Assembly: GCA_963680875.1 (NCBI GenBank)
Contig: OY804579.1
Location: 17,127,506 to 17,191,505, forward strand
From: Bathymodiolus brooksi
Taxonomy: Eukaryota; Mollusca; Bivalvia; Mytilida; Modiolidae
Direction of reading: 5' to 3'
DNA: 64,000 nucleotides
Notes under the pieces: generated by a model
What the model saw: the letters and a program-made list of their open reading frames with translations, nothing else
Told to the model about the DNA's origin: nothing
Databases searched by the model: none
Part shown: positions 1-10,835 of the stretch, piece after piece
Numbering within the stretch: position 1 is the stretch's first letter
Layout: each line of letters begins with the position of its first letter
Position numbers and translations under genes: made by a program

Positions 1-715
1 TTTTCATCTACATGACTTTCAGTAGCACAAATTATTGATGAGTCATTACTTATGATTTGTAAATGATCAAGTTTATGTGTAATACTTCTACAGTTCCAAT
101 GAAAAACACTGACTTCACCTACCTTAGTTTCTGGTCCAGGATTTTCAGCTACATCATTGCCCAAAAGCAAAAGTTGTAAAAGTAACAAGGTAAATGATAT
201 GTTTTGACAAAAGCATCAAAATAAGTTTTTATTGATGAAACTTATAATTTATTAGAGACAGTCGATGTATGATTAAAAATAAAACTAATAAGACGTAGAA
301 TGACAATTTTAAGGAAACCAGCACGTTTTTGACAACGACTGATCTAGTTCTGAGATAAAATGAACCTATCGCAATTCTGTAAGCGACAATGTCATTACCC
401 ATTATCAAGCACAAAAATCAAATAAAAATTATTACATTATTCCCTTGTTTCTTCATATTTTGTCATTTAAGTTAAAAGTTGTTCCATACTGTTGTTCGGG
501 TGTTCTTGGTTTTTGGTATTTGTGCTGTTCCCTGCTATTAATATTATATCTTTCTCTTTTTTAGTTAACTGTCTCGATAGATTAATTGTTTGTTGATTAA
601 CATTAAGTGAGCAAAATCTCAGTTTTATTCATAACGAGGACAAGATTACATACAAAACATTTATAATAGATAAAAAGTTACACTTTTATGGAGCTAGTAT
701 GAGTGAATTAATAAA
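1..715 (-). mobile_element. Non-LTR retrotransposon 5' fragment, copy 1 (cut by window edge)
   Basis: On the minus strand this has a 5' untranslated stretch, then a hydrophobic N-terminal reading frame (414-229) starting MCLIMGNDIVAY. It is followed in another frame by a 2A-like motif GNDVAENPGP and the start of an apurinic endonuclease domain (VSVFHWNCRSI). It is nearly identical to 3676-4405, including the shared 5' end near the TATATAAT sequence, so the two are a recent direct duplication or two recent insertions of one family. The rest of the endonuclease lies beyond base 1. Confidence 0.75.
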
Positions 716-719
716 ATGT

Positions 720-1200
720 ACATATATAATGTACATGTACAATAGAAGAACAAATATTAATATTGTTTATTAATATTTACAATGCAAGAAAAAATATTAA
801 TAATGTTTATGAATATTTACAATGCAAGAGCAAATATTAATAAACTTGATGAATATTTACAATGCAAGAAAGATATTAATAAACTTTATGAATATTTGCA
901 ATGCAAGAAAAAATATTAATATTGTTTATGAATATCTACAATACAAGAAAATATATTAATAAACTTGAAGAATATGTACAATGCAAGAAAAATATTAATA
1001 AACTTTATGAATATTTACAAAGCAAGAAGAAATATTTAATATTGCTTATGAATATTCACAATGCAAGAAAAATATTGATAATGTTTATTAATATTTACAA
1101 TGCAAAAAAAAATCATATTGTTTATTAATACATGTAGTTACAATGCAAGAAAACAGATAAATATTGTTTATTAAAAAAATACAATGCAAAATGTAAAAGT
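720..1200 (+). repeat. 40-bp AT-rich minisatellite
   Basis: Degenerate tandem copies of a roughly 40 bp unit containing TTTACAATGCAAGAA and AATATTAATATTGTTTATG. The same unit recurs at 58740-59790 in this orientation, at 59790-60050 in the opposite orientation, and at 21650-21840 inverted. The AATATTAATATT core is self-complementary. Open frames within it are low-complexity and not credible genes. Confidence 0.85.
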
Positions 1201-1984
1201 ATGTTTACTTTCAGAAAGTTTTCCTTGATATTGTTTTTTAATTTAATTTGCAGTCCAATGCCTTCTATTATTAGCTGTTATTTAATAATTGGCACTCCAA
1301 CCAGAATGCTCAAAGGAAATCTGTGATTATAACGTTGCTAATTGCAATAAGCGTAAGTTCCTTCATTCGGGAAAATCAGATGGTTGTTATTTTCTATTAA
1401 ATACTTTATACATTTACCTTTATAACAAATACTAGCAATGTCATATTAAGGGTGTACCATACACTACAGGGAGATAACTCTTTAAAATCAGTTGAGCATT
1501 TTGATCATATGATGTTTGTATGCAGATTTCAAGCATCTCGGTGATCAAAACCACAGAGAGAAAAGCTACTATGTGGCTAGTGAATTTATAGCTCTGAGTC
1601 TGTTGGTTGGAATTTGCTAAAATTTTGATATTTATTACAGTGGATATATTCAAACACACTGCCAAAAAAAATAAGAAAATTAAACGAGCAGATCAAATTT
1701 TACCTGATGTGTATGGTACCACATTAAACATGAAAAAGAATACCGTGAGTTATCCGATATATATGTATATTTTAAAATGTATTTCTATTGCATATGTTTT
1801 GTATTACCTTATTGTGATGCTGTTGTACACCTTTTTGACATCATATACTTATATGAAAAAAATTGCAAAATTATTATCCTTTAATATTGTTTACCAATAA
1901 TATATTTGTATTACAACCAATAATTTACCATTTTGATAGTATGTTGATGGCGGAACAATAAATGTCTCCGTTATATCTTCAGAA
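1201..1984. other. AT-rich sequence around the EGF-like exons
   Basis: Apart from the two candidate exons there is no recognisable gene. The intron holds a stretch resembling GGGAGATAACTC, which is repeated widely in bivalve DNA by my recollection. Confidence 0.4.
1305..1744 (+). CDS. Two-exon EGF-like gene fragment
   Basis: Exon A is about 1305-1352. It reads CSKEICDYNVANCNK in frame, a Cys spacing like the small EGF-type units of MEGF10-like proteins, and ends at a GTAAGT donor in phase 1. Exon B is 1641-1744, after TATTTATTACAG. It begins with the two bases that complete the split codon and reads LDIFKHTAKKNKKIKRAD through to MKKNT before a GTGAGT donor. The matching phases across the 288 nt intron support a real gene fragment. 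Upstream and downstream exons were not found, and the acceptor of exon A is weak. Confidence 0.35.
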
Positions 1985-2850
1985 AGTTTGAAGATACCAA
2001 AGGGGCAATCAGAAACCGTATATCTAAGATACCAAAGGGAGGTAATCAGAAACCGTATATCTAAGATACCAAAGGGAGGTAATCAGAAACCGTATATCTA
2101 AGATACCAAAGGGAGGTAATCAGAAACCGTATATCTAAGATACCAAAGGGAGGTAATCAGAAACCGTATATCTAAGATACCAAAGGGAGGTAATCAGAAA
2201 CCGTATATCTAAGATACCAAAGGGAGGTAATCAGAAACCGTATATCTAAGATACCAAAGGGAGGTAATCAGAAACCGTATATCTAAGATACCAAAGGGAG
2301 GTAATCAGAAACCGTATATCTAAGATACCAAAGGGAGGTAATCAGAAACCGTATATCTAAGATACCAAAGGGAGGTAATCAGAAACCGTATATCTAAGAT
2401 ACCAAAGGGAGGTAATCAGAAACCGTATATCTAAGATACCAAAGGGAGGTAATCAGAAACCGTATATCTAAGATACCAAAGGGAGGTAATCAGAAACCGT
2501 ATATCTAAGATACCAAAGGGAGGTAATCAGAAACCGTATATCTAAGATACCAAAGGGAGGTAATCAGAAACCGTATATCTAAGATACCAAAGGGAGGTAA
2601 TCAGAAACCGTATATCTAAGATACCAAAGGGAGGTAATCAGAAACCGTATATCTAAGATACCAAAGGGAGGTAATCAGAAACCGTATATCTAAGATACCA
2701 AAGGGAGGTAATCAGAAACCGTATATCGAAGAAGAACAGACAAAACAATGCCCAAAAGTAAAAGTACAAAAGGACAAATAACGATCGACAAACCATACAT
2801 ATAAAACTAAAGATCGAGTAACACGAACCCCTTAAGGATTCTTCCGGAGG
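1985..2850 (+). repeat. Repeat B copy with an internal 37-bp satellite array
   Basis: About 20 near-identical 37 bp units (AAGATACCAAAGGGAGGTAA plus 17 bases ending TATATCT) fill 1995-2735. The array starts with the head of interspersed repeat B (TTTGAAGATACCAAAGGGGC) and ends by running directly into the rest of repeat B (GAAGAAGAACAGACAAAACA). The satellite is therefore an internal amplification of 37 bp of that repeat. Units are almost uniform, which suggests recent expansion. The open frame at 2653-2862 is a shadow of the repeat. Confidence 0.93.
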
Positions 2851-2865
2851 AGATATAGACAATAG

Positions 2866-3410
2866 AGGCTAATGTATGCGGCGCGTCCCATTTGCGCCTT
2901 TTCACATGATATTTGAGACGAAAAAAATTCCCATTTGCGCCTCAAAGTTGCACACTTTTGCGCCCTTTTCAAATACGCATCTTTGTAAAACGACAGCACA
3001 TTTGAACTTTTTATCTAAATTTGTCTACCTCTTCCGTTTGCGAGACTTTGTCTGTTGTAAATGTTCACATGTCCGTTCTAGCCTGATATTTGTACCCAAC
3101 CCAACGGATATATCTTTTCCTCGTTATCTATCCTGACTGGTACTTCCTTCACAAGTCAAACAAAAAGTCAAGTTTCTCCTTATCAGTTCGTGACTGTGGT
3201 GCAACATCTGAAATGTTTCTAATCTTGATGTAGTTAACAGTTTGTATTTGTCAAATGGCATCCAGAAATACAAAAATAGACGGATGCGACGAATAAAATG
3301 TGTTCACCCTATAATACATGTACATACAGAAAGTTGAGGCGCACAAGGGTTCTATGAATCTTCTATGAAAATACAGGTAAGGTAAAGTACGAGGCGCAAA
3401 AGGGTTAGTA
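2866..3410 (+). repeat. Repeat E, direct duplicate of 60050-60590
   Basis: A roughly 540 bp block that begins CGGAGATATAGACAAT and CCCATTTGCGCC and ends with GGCGCAAAAGGG. The ends are thus loosely inverted around TTTGCGCC. The same block, also abutting the same endonuclease fragment, occurs at 60050-60590 in the same orientation. No coding content recognised. Confidence 0.75.
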
Positions 3411-4405
3411 ATTAGTTGCGCAAATGCCCTTTCAATTGAAATGTGAAAGTTTTCCCAGTAGTTAATTACTGCACCAGGGGACCTATAAACAGCACATACA
3501 AAACTTTTAAATCTAGGGAAGATTACTTCTAACCAAATTAACTCTCCCCCATTAAACTCTAAATCATTGCGTCTCATTACGTGCAAGTAATCTGCAGTGG
3601 AAACCAAGACTCCGCCACCAAAACAGATTCTGTCGTTCATGATATCCTGGTAGTTTAATATCCGATATAAGAATATTTTCATCTACATGACTTTCAGTAG
3701 CACAAATTATTGATGAGTCATTACTTATGATTTGTAAATGATCAAGTTTATGTGTAATACTTCTACAGTTCCAATGAAAAACACTGACTTCACCTACCTT
3801 AGTTTCTGGTCCAGGATTTTCAGCTACATCATTGCCCAAAAGCAAAAGTTGTAAAAGTAACAAGGTAAATGATATGTTTTGACAAAAGCATCAAAATAAG
3901 TTTTTATTGATGAAACTTATAATTTATTAGAGACAGTCGATGTATGATTAAAAATAAAACTAATAAGACGTAGAATGACAATTTTAAGGAAACCAGCACG
4001 TTTTTGACAACGACTGATCTAGTTCTGAGATAAAATGAACCTATCGCAAATCTGTAAGCGACAATGTCATTACCCATTATCAAGCACAAAAATCAAATAA
4101 AAATTATTACATTATTCCCTTGTTTCTTCATATTTTGTCATTTAAGTTAAAAGTTGTTCCATACTGTTGTTCGGGTGTTTTTGGTTTTTGGTATTTGTGC
4201 TGTTCCCTGCTATTAATATTATATCTTTCTCTTTTTTAGTTAACTGTCTCGATAGATTAATTGTTTGTTGATTAACATTAAGTGAGCACAATCTCAGTTT
4301 TATTCATAACGAGGACAAGATTACATACAAAACATTTATAATAGATAAAAAGTTACACTTTTATGGAGCTAGTATGAGTTAATTAATAAAATGTACATAT
4401 ATAAT
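3395..4405 (-). mobile_element. 2A-bearing non-LTR retrotransposon 5' fragment, copy 2
   Basis: This runs on the minus strand from a 5' end near 4405. A hydrophobic frame (4089-3904) is followed, after a stop or frameshift, by LLLLQLLLLGNDVAENPGP and the endonuclease N-terminus VSVFHWNCRSITHKLDHLQ with TESHVDENI (3863-3680). The endonuclease continues in another frame (3600-3410, GGELIWLEV and VYRSPG), so at least one frameshift breaks it. It then stops at repeat E. There is no reverse transcriptase domain. It resembles CR1/L2-type APE elements, some of which are known to carry 2A sequences. Confidence 0.78.
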
Positions 4406-4640
4406 TTAGTGAGCAGAACGCCAATCTAGAATAAATTTCATCAGATACACTGAAGTGAAAATATTAGAAAGCCAAATAATTTAAATGTCTTCGTGAGTTA
4501 GAAACCAAAGGGCCTAAACAAGATAGCCACAATCGGCTACGGTCACCAATGTCTCAGGGATATCAACATTAGCATTGACAATATTTACATTATTAGGAAC
4601 TGTAAATTTCAGTAAAGAATCAAAATCTTAGATGACCACA
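4406..4640. other. No recognised feature
   Basis: AT-rich unique-looking sequence between the LINE 5' end and a more GC-rich coding-like patch. Confidence 0.4.
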
Positions 4641-4699
4641 GGAAAGTGAAGAAATAATGAATAGGATCGGAAATATTGCCTTGCCCCAGGCACCTATGG

Positions 4700-4931
4700 T
4701 CATTTCCTCAAAAAGGTGTGGCTCATTGGGGTCTGCTACACGTTGTATTCTACGTGTAAGGATCATGGCATGCTTCATACAGGAACTGCTCATTTACGTC
4801 CCGTCCCGATTTTTAAGAGTTGTGTATTCAGTGATTCATCCCACACAACTAGTGGATGCCCGTTTTTGAGAAAGTTGCTACTCGCAGCGGAGAAACTAGG
4901 TCCTATTTCTATACCTTGTGATTCTGTCTAG
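4700..4931 (+). CDS. Possible exon of unknown function
   Basis: A compositionally distinct, GC-richer patch with an open frame ending in TAG at 4931. The frame includes YSTCKDHGMLHTGTAHL and then SGCPFLRKLLLAAEK. Residue composition looks protein-like, but no domain is recognised and no clear acceptor defines the 5' end. It may be an eroded transposon or the terminal exon of a host gene. Confidence 0.22.
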
Positions 4932-5307
4932 TGTGCCATGTGTTGAAGCTTTTGTTGTATAATGGTTTTCATTTTTCAGAAATTATATTTCGACGAGATA
5001 TTTTGAATACAGTCTGGTTATGTCATGAACAAAATTGAAATTTCCTATTAATACAATAAACTTGATCTATTTGTTGATATATTTGTGTGTAATTATTATA
5101 ATTTAAATTATATCAGTAATTGTATAGTAAAATGTTATTGTTTCCCGTAATATTCATAATGACTGATTAAAATGTATTAACTTTGTGGTTATCCTTAATC
5201 TGAAGATTAGCATTACATTTATATACAGGATGTATTAAATATTTTTATAAAGTTTTACATGTTTTATAAAGTATGTTTTATTTTCAATTATTTTTGGCAT
5301 TTTGGCT

Positions 5308-5384
5308 TTCTAGTGTTCTATTGCCTGGTGATCTATTGCCTGGTGTTCTATTGCCTGGTGATCTATTGCCTGGTGTTCTACACA
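5308..5384 (+). repeat. 17-bp tandem repeat
   Basis: Five copies of a 17 bp unit TCTATTGCCTGGTGWTC alternate between GTGTTC and GTGATC forms, so the higher-order period is 34 bp. The short frames across it are artefacts. It lies immediately before a repeat B copy. The AT-rich 4935-5300 stretch upstream has no recognised feature. Confidence 0.85.
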
Positions 5385-5600
5385 CAATGTTTCAAAAGAA
5401 AAAGTACAAAAGGACAAACAACGATCGACAAAACATACATATAAAACTAAAGATCGAGCAACACGAACCCCACTAAAAACCGGGGGTGAATTCAGGTGCT
5501 CCGGAAGGGTGGGCAGTTCCTGCTCCACTAGTGGCACCCGTCGTGTTAATCTAGTTACAAACCCGGTAATAAGTCGTGATGTTTGCCACGCATGCAGCAT
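5385..5600 (+). repeat. Interspersed repeat B
   Basis: Carries the body of repeat B: CAACGATCGACAAAACATAC, GAGCAACACGAACCCCAC, GGTGCTCCGGAAGGGTG, and TGGCACCCGTCGTGTT near the end. Other copies are at 1985-2850, 16085-16335, 16480-16735, 23845-24290, 27520-27680, 38870-39155, 40745-40840, 52255-52405 and 56180-56655. No coding capacity is seen. Family unknown to me, but the motif is common in mussel DNA as I recall it. Confidence 0.8.
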
Positions 5601-5749
5601 GAGAAGCTTAGTTTTTAAAGCTTTCTGTTCTTCTCTCTCACAGTTTTATGTTAGAGTTGATGATATCTGATCTTTTGGGTTTTTTTCTTCTTTTAATCTG
5701 ATCTTTCACTTGTGTTGTTTTGTCTATCGAGGTTGTGTTTTGCATTAAC

Positions 5750-6122
5750 TAGAGTGAGTGACTAATTGTTGCTTAACGTCAACTCAGCAATTTTTCAGCT
5801 ATATCATAGCGAGAACAAGTTCATTTTCAATGAGATGATGATGAGTTCGGCTTCGCACTAGACCAACGCGCTTAGTTGGATTTGCATAGTACTAGATCAG
5901 TGAAACAACAGTCCGCGGATAAACATGTCGCCCCACTCGGACACATTATCCTGATTCCGAGCCAACCCGTCTTTGCTCCTTCTCATTAATGCTGCGTGCT
6001 TAGCGGAAAAAGCAACAAATACCAATGTTATAGTCTTTGGTTTGACCCGATCGGGGCTCGAACCCACGATCTACCGTACTCGAGGCGAGCACGCTAACCA
6101 TTACACCACCGATGCGGTTATC
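5750..6122 (-). mobile_element. tRNA-headed SINE (type 3), full length
   Basis: The head lies on the minus strand near 6122. It has a tRNA-like A box (TGGTGTAATGG) and B box (GGTTCGAGCCC), resembling a glycine-type tRNA 5' half but with a mismatched acceptor stem. The body follows, and the tail reads TGATATAGCTGAAAAATTGC then GTTAAGCAACAATTAGTCAC. A related copy in the opposite direction is at 8850-9225. The intact internal polymerase III boxes and the tail argue for a SINE, not a tRNA gene. Confidence 0.75.
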
Positions 6123-7196
6123 CCTATTAACTAGCATTATAGTAATTTAGAATATAAATATATACCTATATAAAATTATATGGAGGTATTATTTTACCTA
6201 TATATATGGTTAATTTAAGTATTAGTTCATCAACATTTTGTCGAATTGTTATGGTTCAATTGTTAACATTTAAATAATAGTTATTATTATACCTCAGTAT
6301 ATATTTTCTATATAAAATCAAATACAGATAAAATTACTATTTTGCACATAAAAATCCAATTGCTGATTTTGTTTAAAAGTTTTGATGACTGATCATGACT
6401 ATTATCCCTAGGGAAATAGTCTAGGGAAATAGTTCAGTTCAAACAGCACACGTTTTCCGCGCTTTTATGGTTCGGATATTTCGTGTTTTAACGTACATGC
6501 ACCTACATGTCCGAGAGATACGATTATTTGTTTACCAGATGATAAAATGGCATCTGCTGAAACTTTAAACTGGTTAGAATTGTTGTTGAGACATGTTTAT
6601 TGTTGATATTATTTCTTAATATTACTATTAAGAACTTCTATTTGTGTCTTTTTTATAGCCATATTTTCTCAGATTTCCTAGATTGCCTTTGGTATAATAA
6701 AACACTTATTTACTGGCGTATCGGGGGACAATAAACTTGCTATTGTTCTCATAGCCAGTAAATAGGTGTATACTATTAAAAGTAATAAAACCAATTTATT
6801 AGATATAATAAGAAACTGTATGCTCGACTTCAAATGAGCCTACCTGGTCATTTTATCTTAAGTTTAACCTTTCCAAGACCATATATTTTCTGAAACGTAC
6901 ATGATTCCTCTACGTTCTGTCAAAATATCAGGGCATGTTTAAAATCTTGCAGTGAAATGCCATGCTACGGAAAACACCTACTCTAAAAATAGCTCGGTCA
7001 TCCCCAAGAAATTCAGTATTTATAGGTCATGCATCAAATCCTCCATAGAGGTATTAAAATACAACTAAATCCATCAAATTTGAGCTCAAAATAATCCCTA
7101 TTTATTTAACTGAAAGTGAAAGGAACTTTTTTCTTGAAAAGGGACTACTTTCTGATTGATGAATTAGTGGTTTGACACCTACCCACCCACACCGGG
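6123..7196. other. Intergenic sequence with a short hairpin
   Basis: No gene seen. A hairpin at about 6700-6765 pairs TTTACTGGC with GCCAGTAAA and resembles the tip of the longer hairpin at 7197-7378. A short tandem of CTAGGGAAATAGT lies near 6410. Confidence 0.45.
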
Positions 7197-7378
7197 AGTA
7201 TTAGGAGATAAACAGTATTGTATTTGAAAATTTCACGGCATCAATTGGAGATTTGATGGTCGCTAATTGAGTTTACTGGCGACGCGATAGCGGAGCCAGT
7301 AAACGGATATTTGCGACCATCTAATCGAAAATTGATGCCGTGAAATTTTCAAATACAATACAGTTATCTCCAGTCTAA
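7197..7378. mobile_element. Hairpin MITE
   Basis: Two arms of about 75 bp are inverted copies: GGAGATAAACAGTATTG on the left and CAATACAGTTATCTCC on the right. They share TTTGAAAATTTCACGGCATC and meet at a GC-richer tip around GCGACGCGATAGCGGAGCC. This is a foldback-type nonautonomous element; no coding content. Confidence 0.85.
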
Positions 7379-7423
7379 TGTAGTCATGTGCATTGCCATA
7401 TTATTGACAAGTAGACGTAAGCG

Positions 7424-7940
7424 CATCTTCGCTAGCCAAGGGTTACGATTCGGGTCCCCCTTCTCTCCACCCTTGGCGAATCTAGAATACATTTTGAAAT
7501 TCGCGCGCAATGCCACCTGGTGGTTTATCGAAGTTGCACCCCTTAGATAGTCGTCATCGCCAGCCAATCAGAATCGTTTTGTTATACGTATGTTGGAGAG
7601 TTGAAAATGGCAGCGCCCAGTGAATAAAAACTTATTTGTGATAAATTTAATTTGGAAGCACTTACTGTTAACCAAGTGAAAGTTTCAAAGCTTTGGCAGA
7701 CGGGAAAGATGTTTTCATTGGAACCAAAACGGGAAGTGTCACATGAGAGCATTCCGGTGCCATTTTTGTTTACATTTCGTGGATAACATGTGTTCCGTGT
7801 AAAACGTCTTCTGATTGGATACGTGTACTGGTAGCCGTAACCAATGAAATATTAAAGCGCGAATCCTCAAAATGTATTCTAGATCTGCCAAGGGTGGAGA
7901 GAAGGGGGACCCGAATCGTAACCCTTGGCTAGCGAAGATG
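7424..7940 (+). mobile_element. Mutator-like nonautonomous element carrying a helicase gene fragment, copy 1
   Basis: Inverted termini of about 75 bp begin CATCTTCGCTAGCCAAGGG. The element is flanked by a perfect 9 bp target duplication ACGTAAGCG (7415-7423 and 7941-7949), the size expected of Mutator-type transposition. Inside, a frame starting near 7607 (MAAPSE then a stop) shows KLICDKFNLEALTVNQVK, corresponding to the better-preserved frame of copy 2 at 35010. Here a stop codon and a frameshift ruin it. The same structure at 34827-35323 makes this a family. Confidence 0.88.
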
Positions 7941-7949
7941 ACGTAAGCG

Positions 7950-8849
7950 GTAATCAGCTAAAATTCTAAAAATATCTCATGCTATTTCAACAGTGGCAAT
8001 GATACCGTGTCCAATCACAAACCAGGAATATTAAACAACTACGTTAGAATTCTTATTTGCTTTGTAATGAGATGATCACATATTATGTTTCCGTATCTCG
8101 CTGGCTTATATGCGTATTGCCAATGTGCTAATTCTGGTAGATACTCCCTATGCATATATTGACACATGGCCGGGGAGCATTATTCAACCGTTAGTTGGAA
8201 ATGTACAAATCTTCCATACATGAAATAGAATGGTGATGGGTTTTTTGACTGTTTTTTTTGTTGCTTTTTTTTGTGTTTTTTCCCCAACATTGTCTTTACA
8301 TACACTATTTCAGTACCAGTTAAAAATGACAACTATTTGCTTCGTCTATAATGGATAGGGTATCAAATCCTCAAACGTTTGACATCTGTGGTATTTTGCA
8401 TGTAAAATACACTTTACAGATTGTTTCACATAACACATCCACTTCTGTTAAATTGTGATTTCAAGATTTTTCCCAGGGACTCTGGCTCAGTATTACATCT
8501 TGCTTATTATCAAACTTATTCACACTTGTGACTATATTTGACTAATTTCCCTCTATTCTCTTGCATGACTGCATAGGGAATACAAGATGAGGAAAATACG
8601 TATCTATCAGTTATGATATGTGTGCTCTGATTATATTTCTTATAGGCCGTCAATAAAATTAAATTCAAGTTTATTTCATCGATGAAAATATTTTAATAAG
8701 TTGTGTATCTTAGTGACTCGTCAGGTACAAGTGTCGTTGTTAAATTTGTAGGGTTTATATATTTTAAAATTATCTGTATGTTATGTACAGCTTTTTTTTT
8801 CGAATAATCGCATTCTTTCTTTCGTGGTAGATCATGGGTTCAAGACAAT
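7950..8849. other. No recognised feature
   Basis: AT-rich with a T-rich tract near 8238-8285. No exon, hairpin or known repeat recognised. Confidence 0.4.
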
Positions 8850-9225
8850 ACAATAGGAACTTACTGCTGCTCTTCTGCCAAGATTGTAGTATGAAGGAGT
8901 AAGAGCGAGGATTGGTTGGCTCGAAATCAGGATTATGATTTATTTTGTTTAACTCCACTTTCAGCAATATTTCAGCTATATCATGGCGACCAATTTTAGT
9001 GGTGGAAGAAGCCGGAGTACCCGGAAAATGTGTCTGCGTGGAGAGACATATCTACATTGTACCCATGGACTGTTGTATCGATGGGTGAGCTAGCTGTGCA
9101 AATCCACCCAAGTGTGTAGATATAGTGCAAAGCGGACATCATCATCTGATCGAAATGTAACTTGTTCCTGCCATGAGGTAGCTGAAAAATGTTCACATGG
9201 CGTTAAACAACAATCACTCACTCAT
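8850..9225 (+). mobile_element. Type 3 SINE body and tail with a SINE-1 tail fragment inside
   Basis: The 9000-9225 part reads AACTTGTTCCTGCCATGAGG then GCGTTAAACAACAATCACTC, the type 3 tail on the plus strand. At about 8945-9000 an opposite-strand SINE-1 tail (TTTCAGCAATATTTCAGC then GGCGACCAATTTTAGTGG) is embedded. The composite arose by one SINE landing in another or by recombination. Confidence 0.6.
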
Positions 9226-9267
9226 GTTTTCTGTTGTTAACCGTATAAATATTATAATTAATAAAAA

Positions 9268-9530
9268 GGGCCCGGGTAGCCCAATGAGTTAGGTAGTTGG
9301 ATTACCTAACAACTCATACAAGCCTATCACCAATACGCCGCGGGTTCGCGCCCGGCTTTGTAAATTACAAACAAAGGTGCACTCGACTTGCATGTGATAA
9401 AGTTTACCAGTTGCTTGCCCATGGTCGGTGGTTCTCTCCGGGTACTCCGGCTTCTTCCACCACTAAAACTGGTCGCCATGATATAGCTGAGACATTGCTG
9501 AAAGTGGCGTTAAGCACCAAAAATTAAATT
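9268..9530 (+). mobile_element. SINE-1, full length
   Basis: The tRNA-derived head has A box-like GGGTAGCCCAATGAG and B box GGGTTCGCGCCC. The body follows (TTTACCAGTTGCTTGCCC and GGTGGTTCTCTCCGGGTA), then the tail CTGAAAGTGGCGTTAAGCAC. This copy is the clearest reference in the window. Other copies: 24395-24570, 25505-25762, 31748-31935, 48010-48275, 54737-54997 and 55885-56067. Confidence 0.85.
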
Positions 9531-9569
9531 AAATTATAACTAATAAATCATTAGAAAGATAACATTCCG

Positions 9570-9960
9570 TCAGAACAGTTCAAAATATAATCTTAACATC
9601 GTAGAAACAGCTGCAAACATCGATACTATTAACACCGCTCACTCTCCTGTCTTCATACAGGTACTTCAATAAAAAGTTGCGAGAGTGAAATAGTTTTATG
9701 ACTGCAAACCTCCCCTCTTAGTGAAATAATGTAGTGCTTTCAAATGCCGACCCTCACATTTGACTGGCTGAGCAGCGTTAATGCAAAGAGCGCAGAGTCT
9801 AGAATTACATGACAGGGTGAAATAGTTTTATTGCCAATAACCTCCCCTCTTAGTGAAATAATGTAATGCTTTCAACTGCCGACCCTCACATATGACTGGC
9901 TGAGTAGCGTTGTTGCAAAGAGCGCAGAGTCCAAATCTAGAATTACACAACAGCGTGATA
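9570..9960 (+). repeat. Repeat D with an internal tandem duplication
   Basis: Head and body resemble 26010-26220 and 30560-30900 (paired with 54300-54480 and 49130-49460). Here the 3' part is duplicated: 9686-9815 and 9816-9955 both contain CCTCCCCTCTTAGTGAAATA and GAGCGCAGAGTC. No coding content. Confidence 0.7.
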
Positions 9961-10477
9961 AATAATAAAGTTATTATTTGTGATATACTACTAGTTCTAT
10001 TAAAGAGAGTCCATGGCCTTTACCAGCAAATATATGTTAGATGGGTCGTAGGGTCGGTGATAAATTGTTGAACAGAGAAATCATCTACAAAGAAAAATGT
10101 ATATGATATTCAATCTGTTTCTTCAGTGTTTCAGTGTTTCAGACTTTTGTCTGTTCATTGAGCAATGCTAATACTGACAACCATTGTGGCATTACAAAAC
10201 AGCACTGGTCTCCTTGAATTCAATAATAATAGCTTTACGGAATTTATCAATAATACATAAAAAAAATTACTGCTATGAAAGTTCAACTCAACATGTGGAA
10301 TATAATTATAAGTGGTCAATCAATATTTCAACTTTCATAGCAAAAAATTATTCAATGGGGTTATACATAAGAAAGGGACTTATAACAAGTCTAGAGGATT
10401 GAAACAAGAGACATTTGCTGATAAACCGTTAATAATCGCACTTCTCATTTCCATCATCTCATGTCTAGTAGATTTAA

Positions 10478-10602
10478 GAAATAAATCATGGAAACCAGAA
10501 TGTGTTTTGAGTTTTAACATGGATTGGCGGATACAATTTACTAATATCCGCCAACCCATTTTAAAACTCAAAACACATTCTCGCTTCCATGATTTATTTC
10601 GA
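10478..10602. mobile_element. Hairpin element
   Basis: Arms pair around 10540. The left arm contains AAATCATGGAAACCAGAATG and the right arm CATTCTCGCTTCCATGATTT, with GAGTTTTAACATGGATTGGC opposed to GCCAACCCATTTTAAAACTC. Both strands give similar short frames, an artefact of the palindrome. Confidence 0.85.
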
Positions 10603-10609
10603 TTCTGAT

Positions 10610-10834
10610 ATGTCTAAGAGTACAAATACGGTAGTATACTTTGACTGGAAGACGGTAATTTATATTTACGCTTGCGGAAAATGTCGCACACAATTTATGC
10701 TGCCAATGGAAAAGTCAATCACATTCACCGGCGCATGTATGAATGAGATTATACCATCGACAAATCGCTCGTTTGTCTACAAAGCGAAAGAAGGACGTTA
10801 TGTTAGAATCGTTGATAAAAAATGGAAAGAATAA
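10610..10834 (+). CDS. Small open frame of unknown function between two hairpins
   Basis: An ATG at 10610 opens a 74-residue frame ending TAA. It includes VVYFDWKTVIYIYACGKCRT, FTGACMNEIIPSTNRSFVY and a basic C-terminus RYVRIVDKKWKE. The CxxC pair, balanced codon use and absence of low complexity look more like true coding than most frames here. It is flanked within a few bases by the hairpin elements at 10478-10602 and 10836-10997. It could be the last exon of an interrupted gene or cargo of a foldback element. No family recognised. Confidence 0.35.
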   Translation: MSKSTNTVVYFDWKTVIYIYACGKCRTQFMLPMEKSITFTGACMNEIIPSTNRSFVYKAKEGRYVRIVDKKWKE

Positions 10835-10835
10835 T

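Noticed and set aside
1985..2735. CRISPR-like array (37 bp repeats)
   Set aside because: Units are contiguous with no variable spacers, and the genome is eukaryotic; it is a simple satellite.
2876..3136. 86-residue protein in repeat E
   Set aside because: The direct copy at 60050-60590 does not preserve the frame; no domain.
3780..3863. Integrated picorna-like virus because of the NPGP motif
   Set aside because: The motif is followed at once by an APE endonuclease start, and the same arrangement recurs in several retroelement copies.
4657..4869. 70-residue frame starting MNRIGNIALP
   Set aside because: It overlaps a better coding-like frame in another phase; no support for either start.
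6050..6122. Functional tRNA gene
   Set aside because: A and B boxes are present but the acceptor stem does not pair and the sequence continues into a SINE body and tail.
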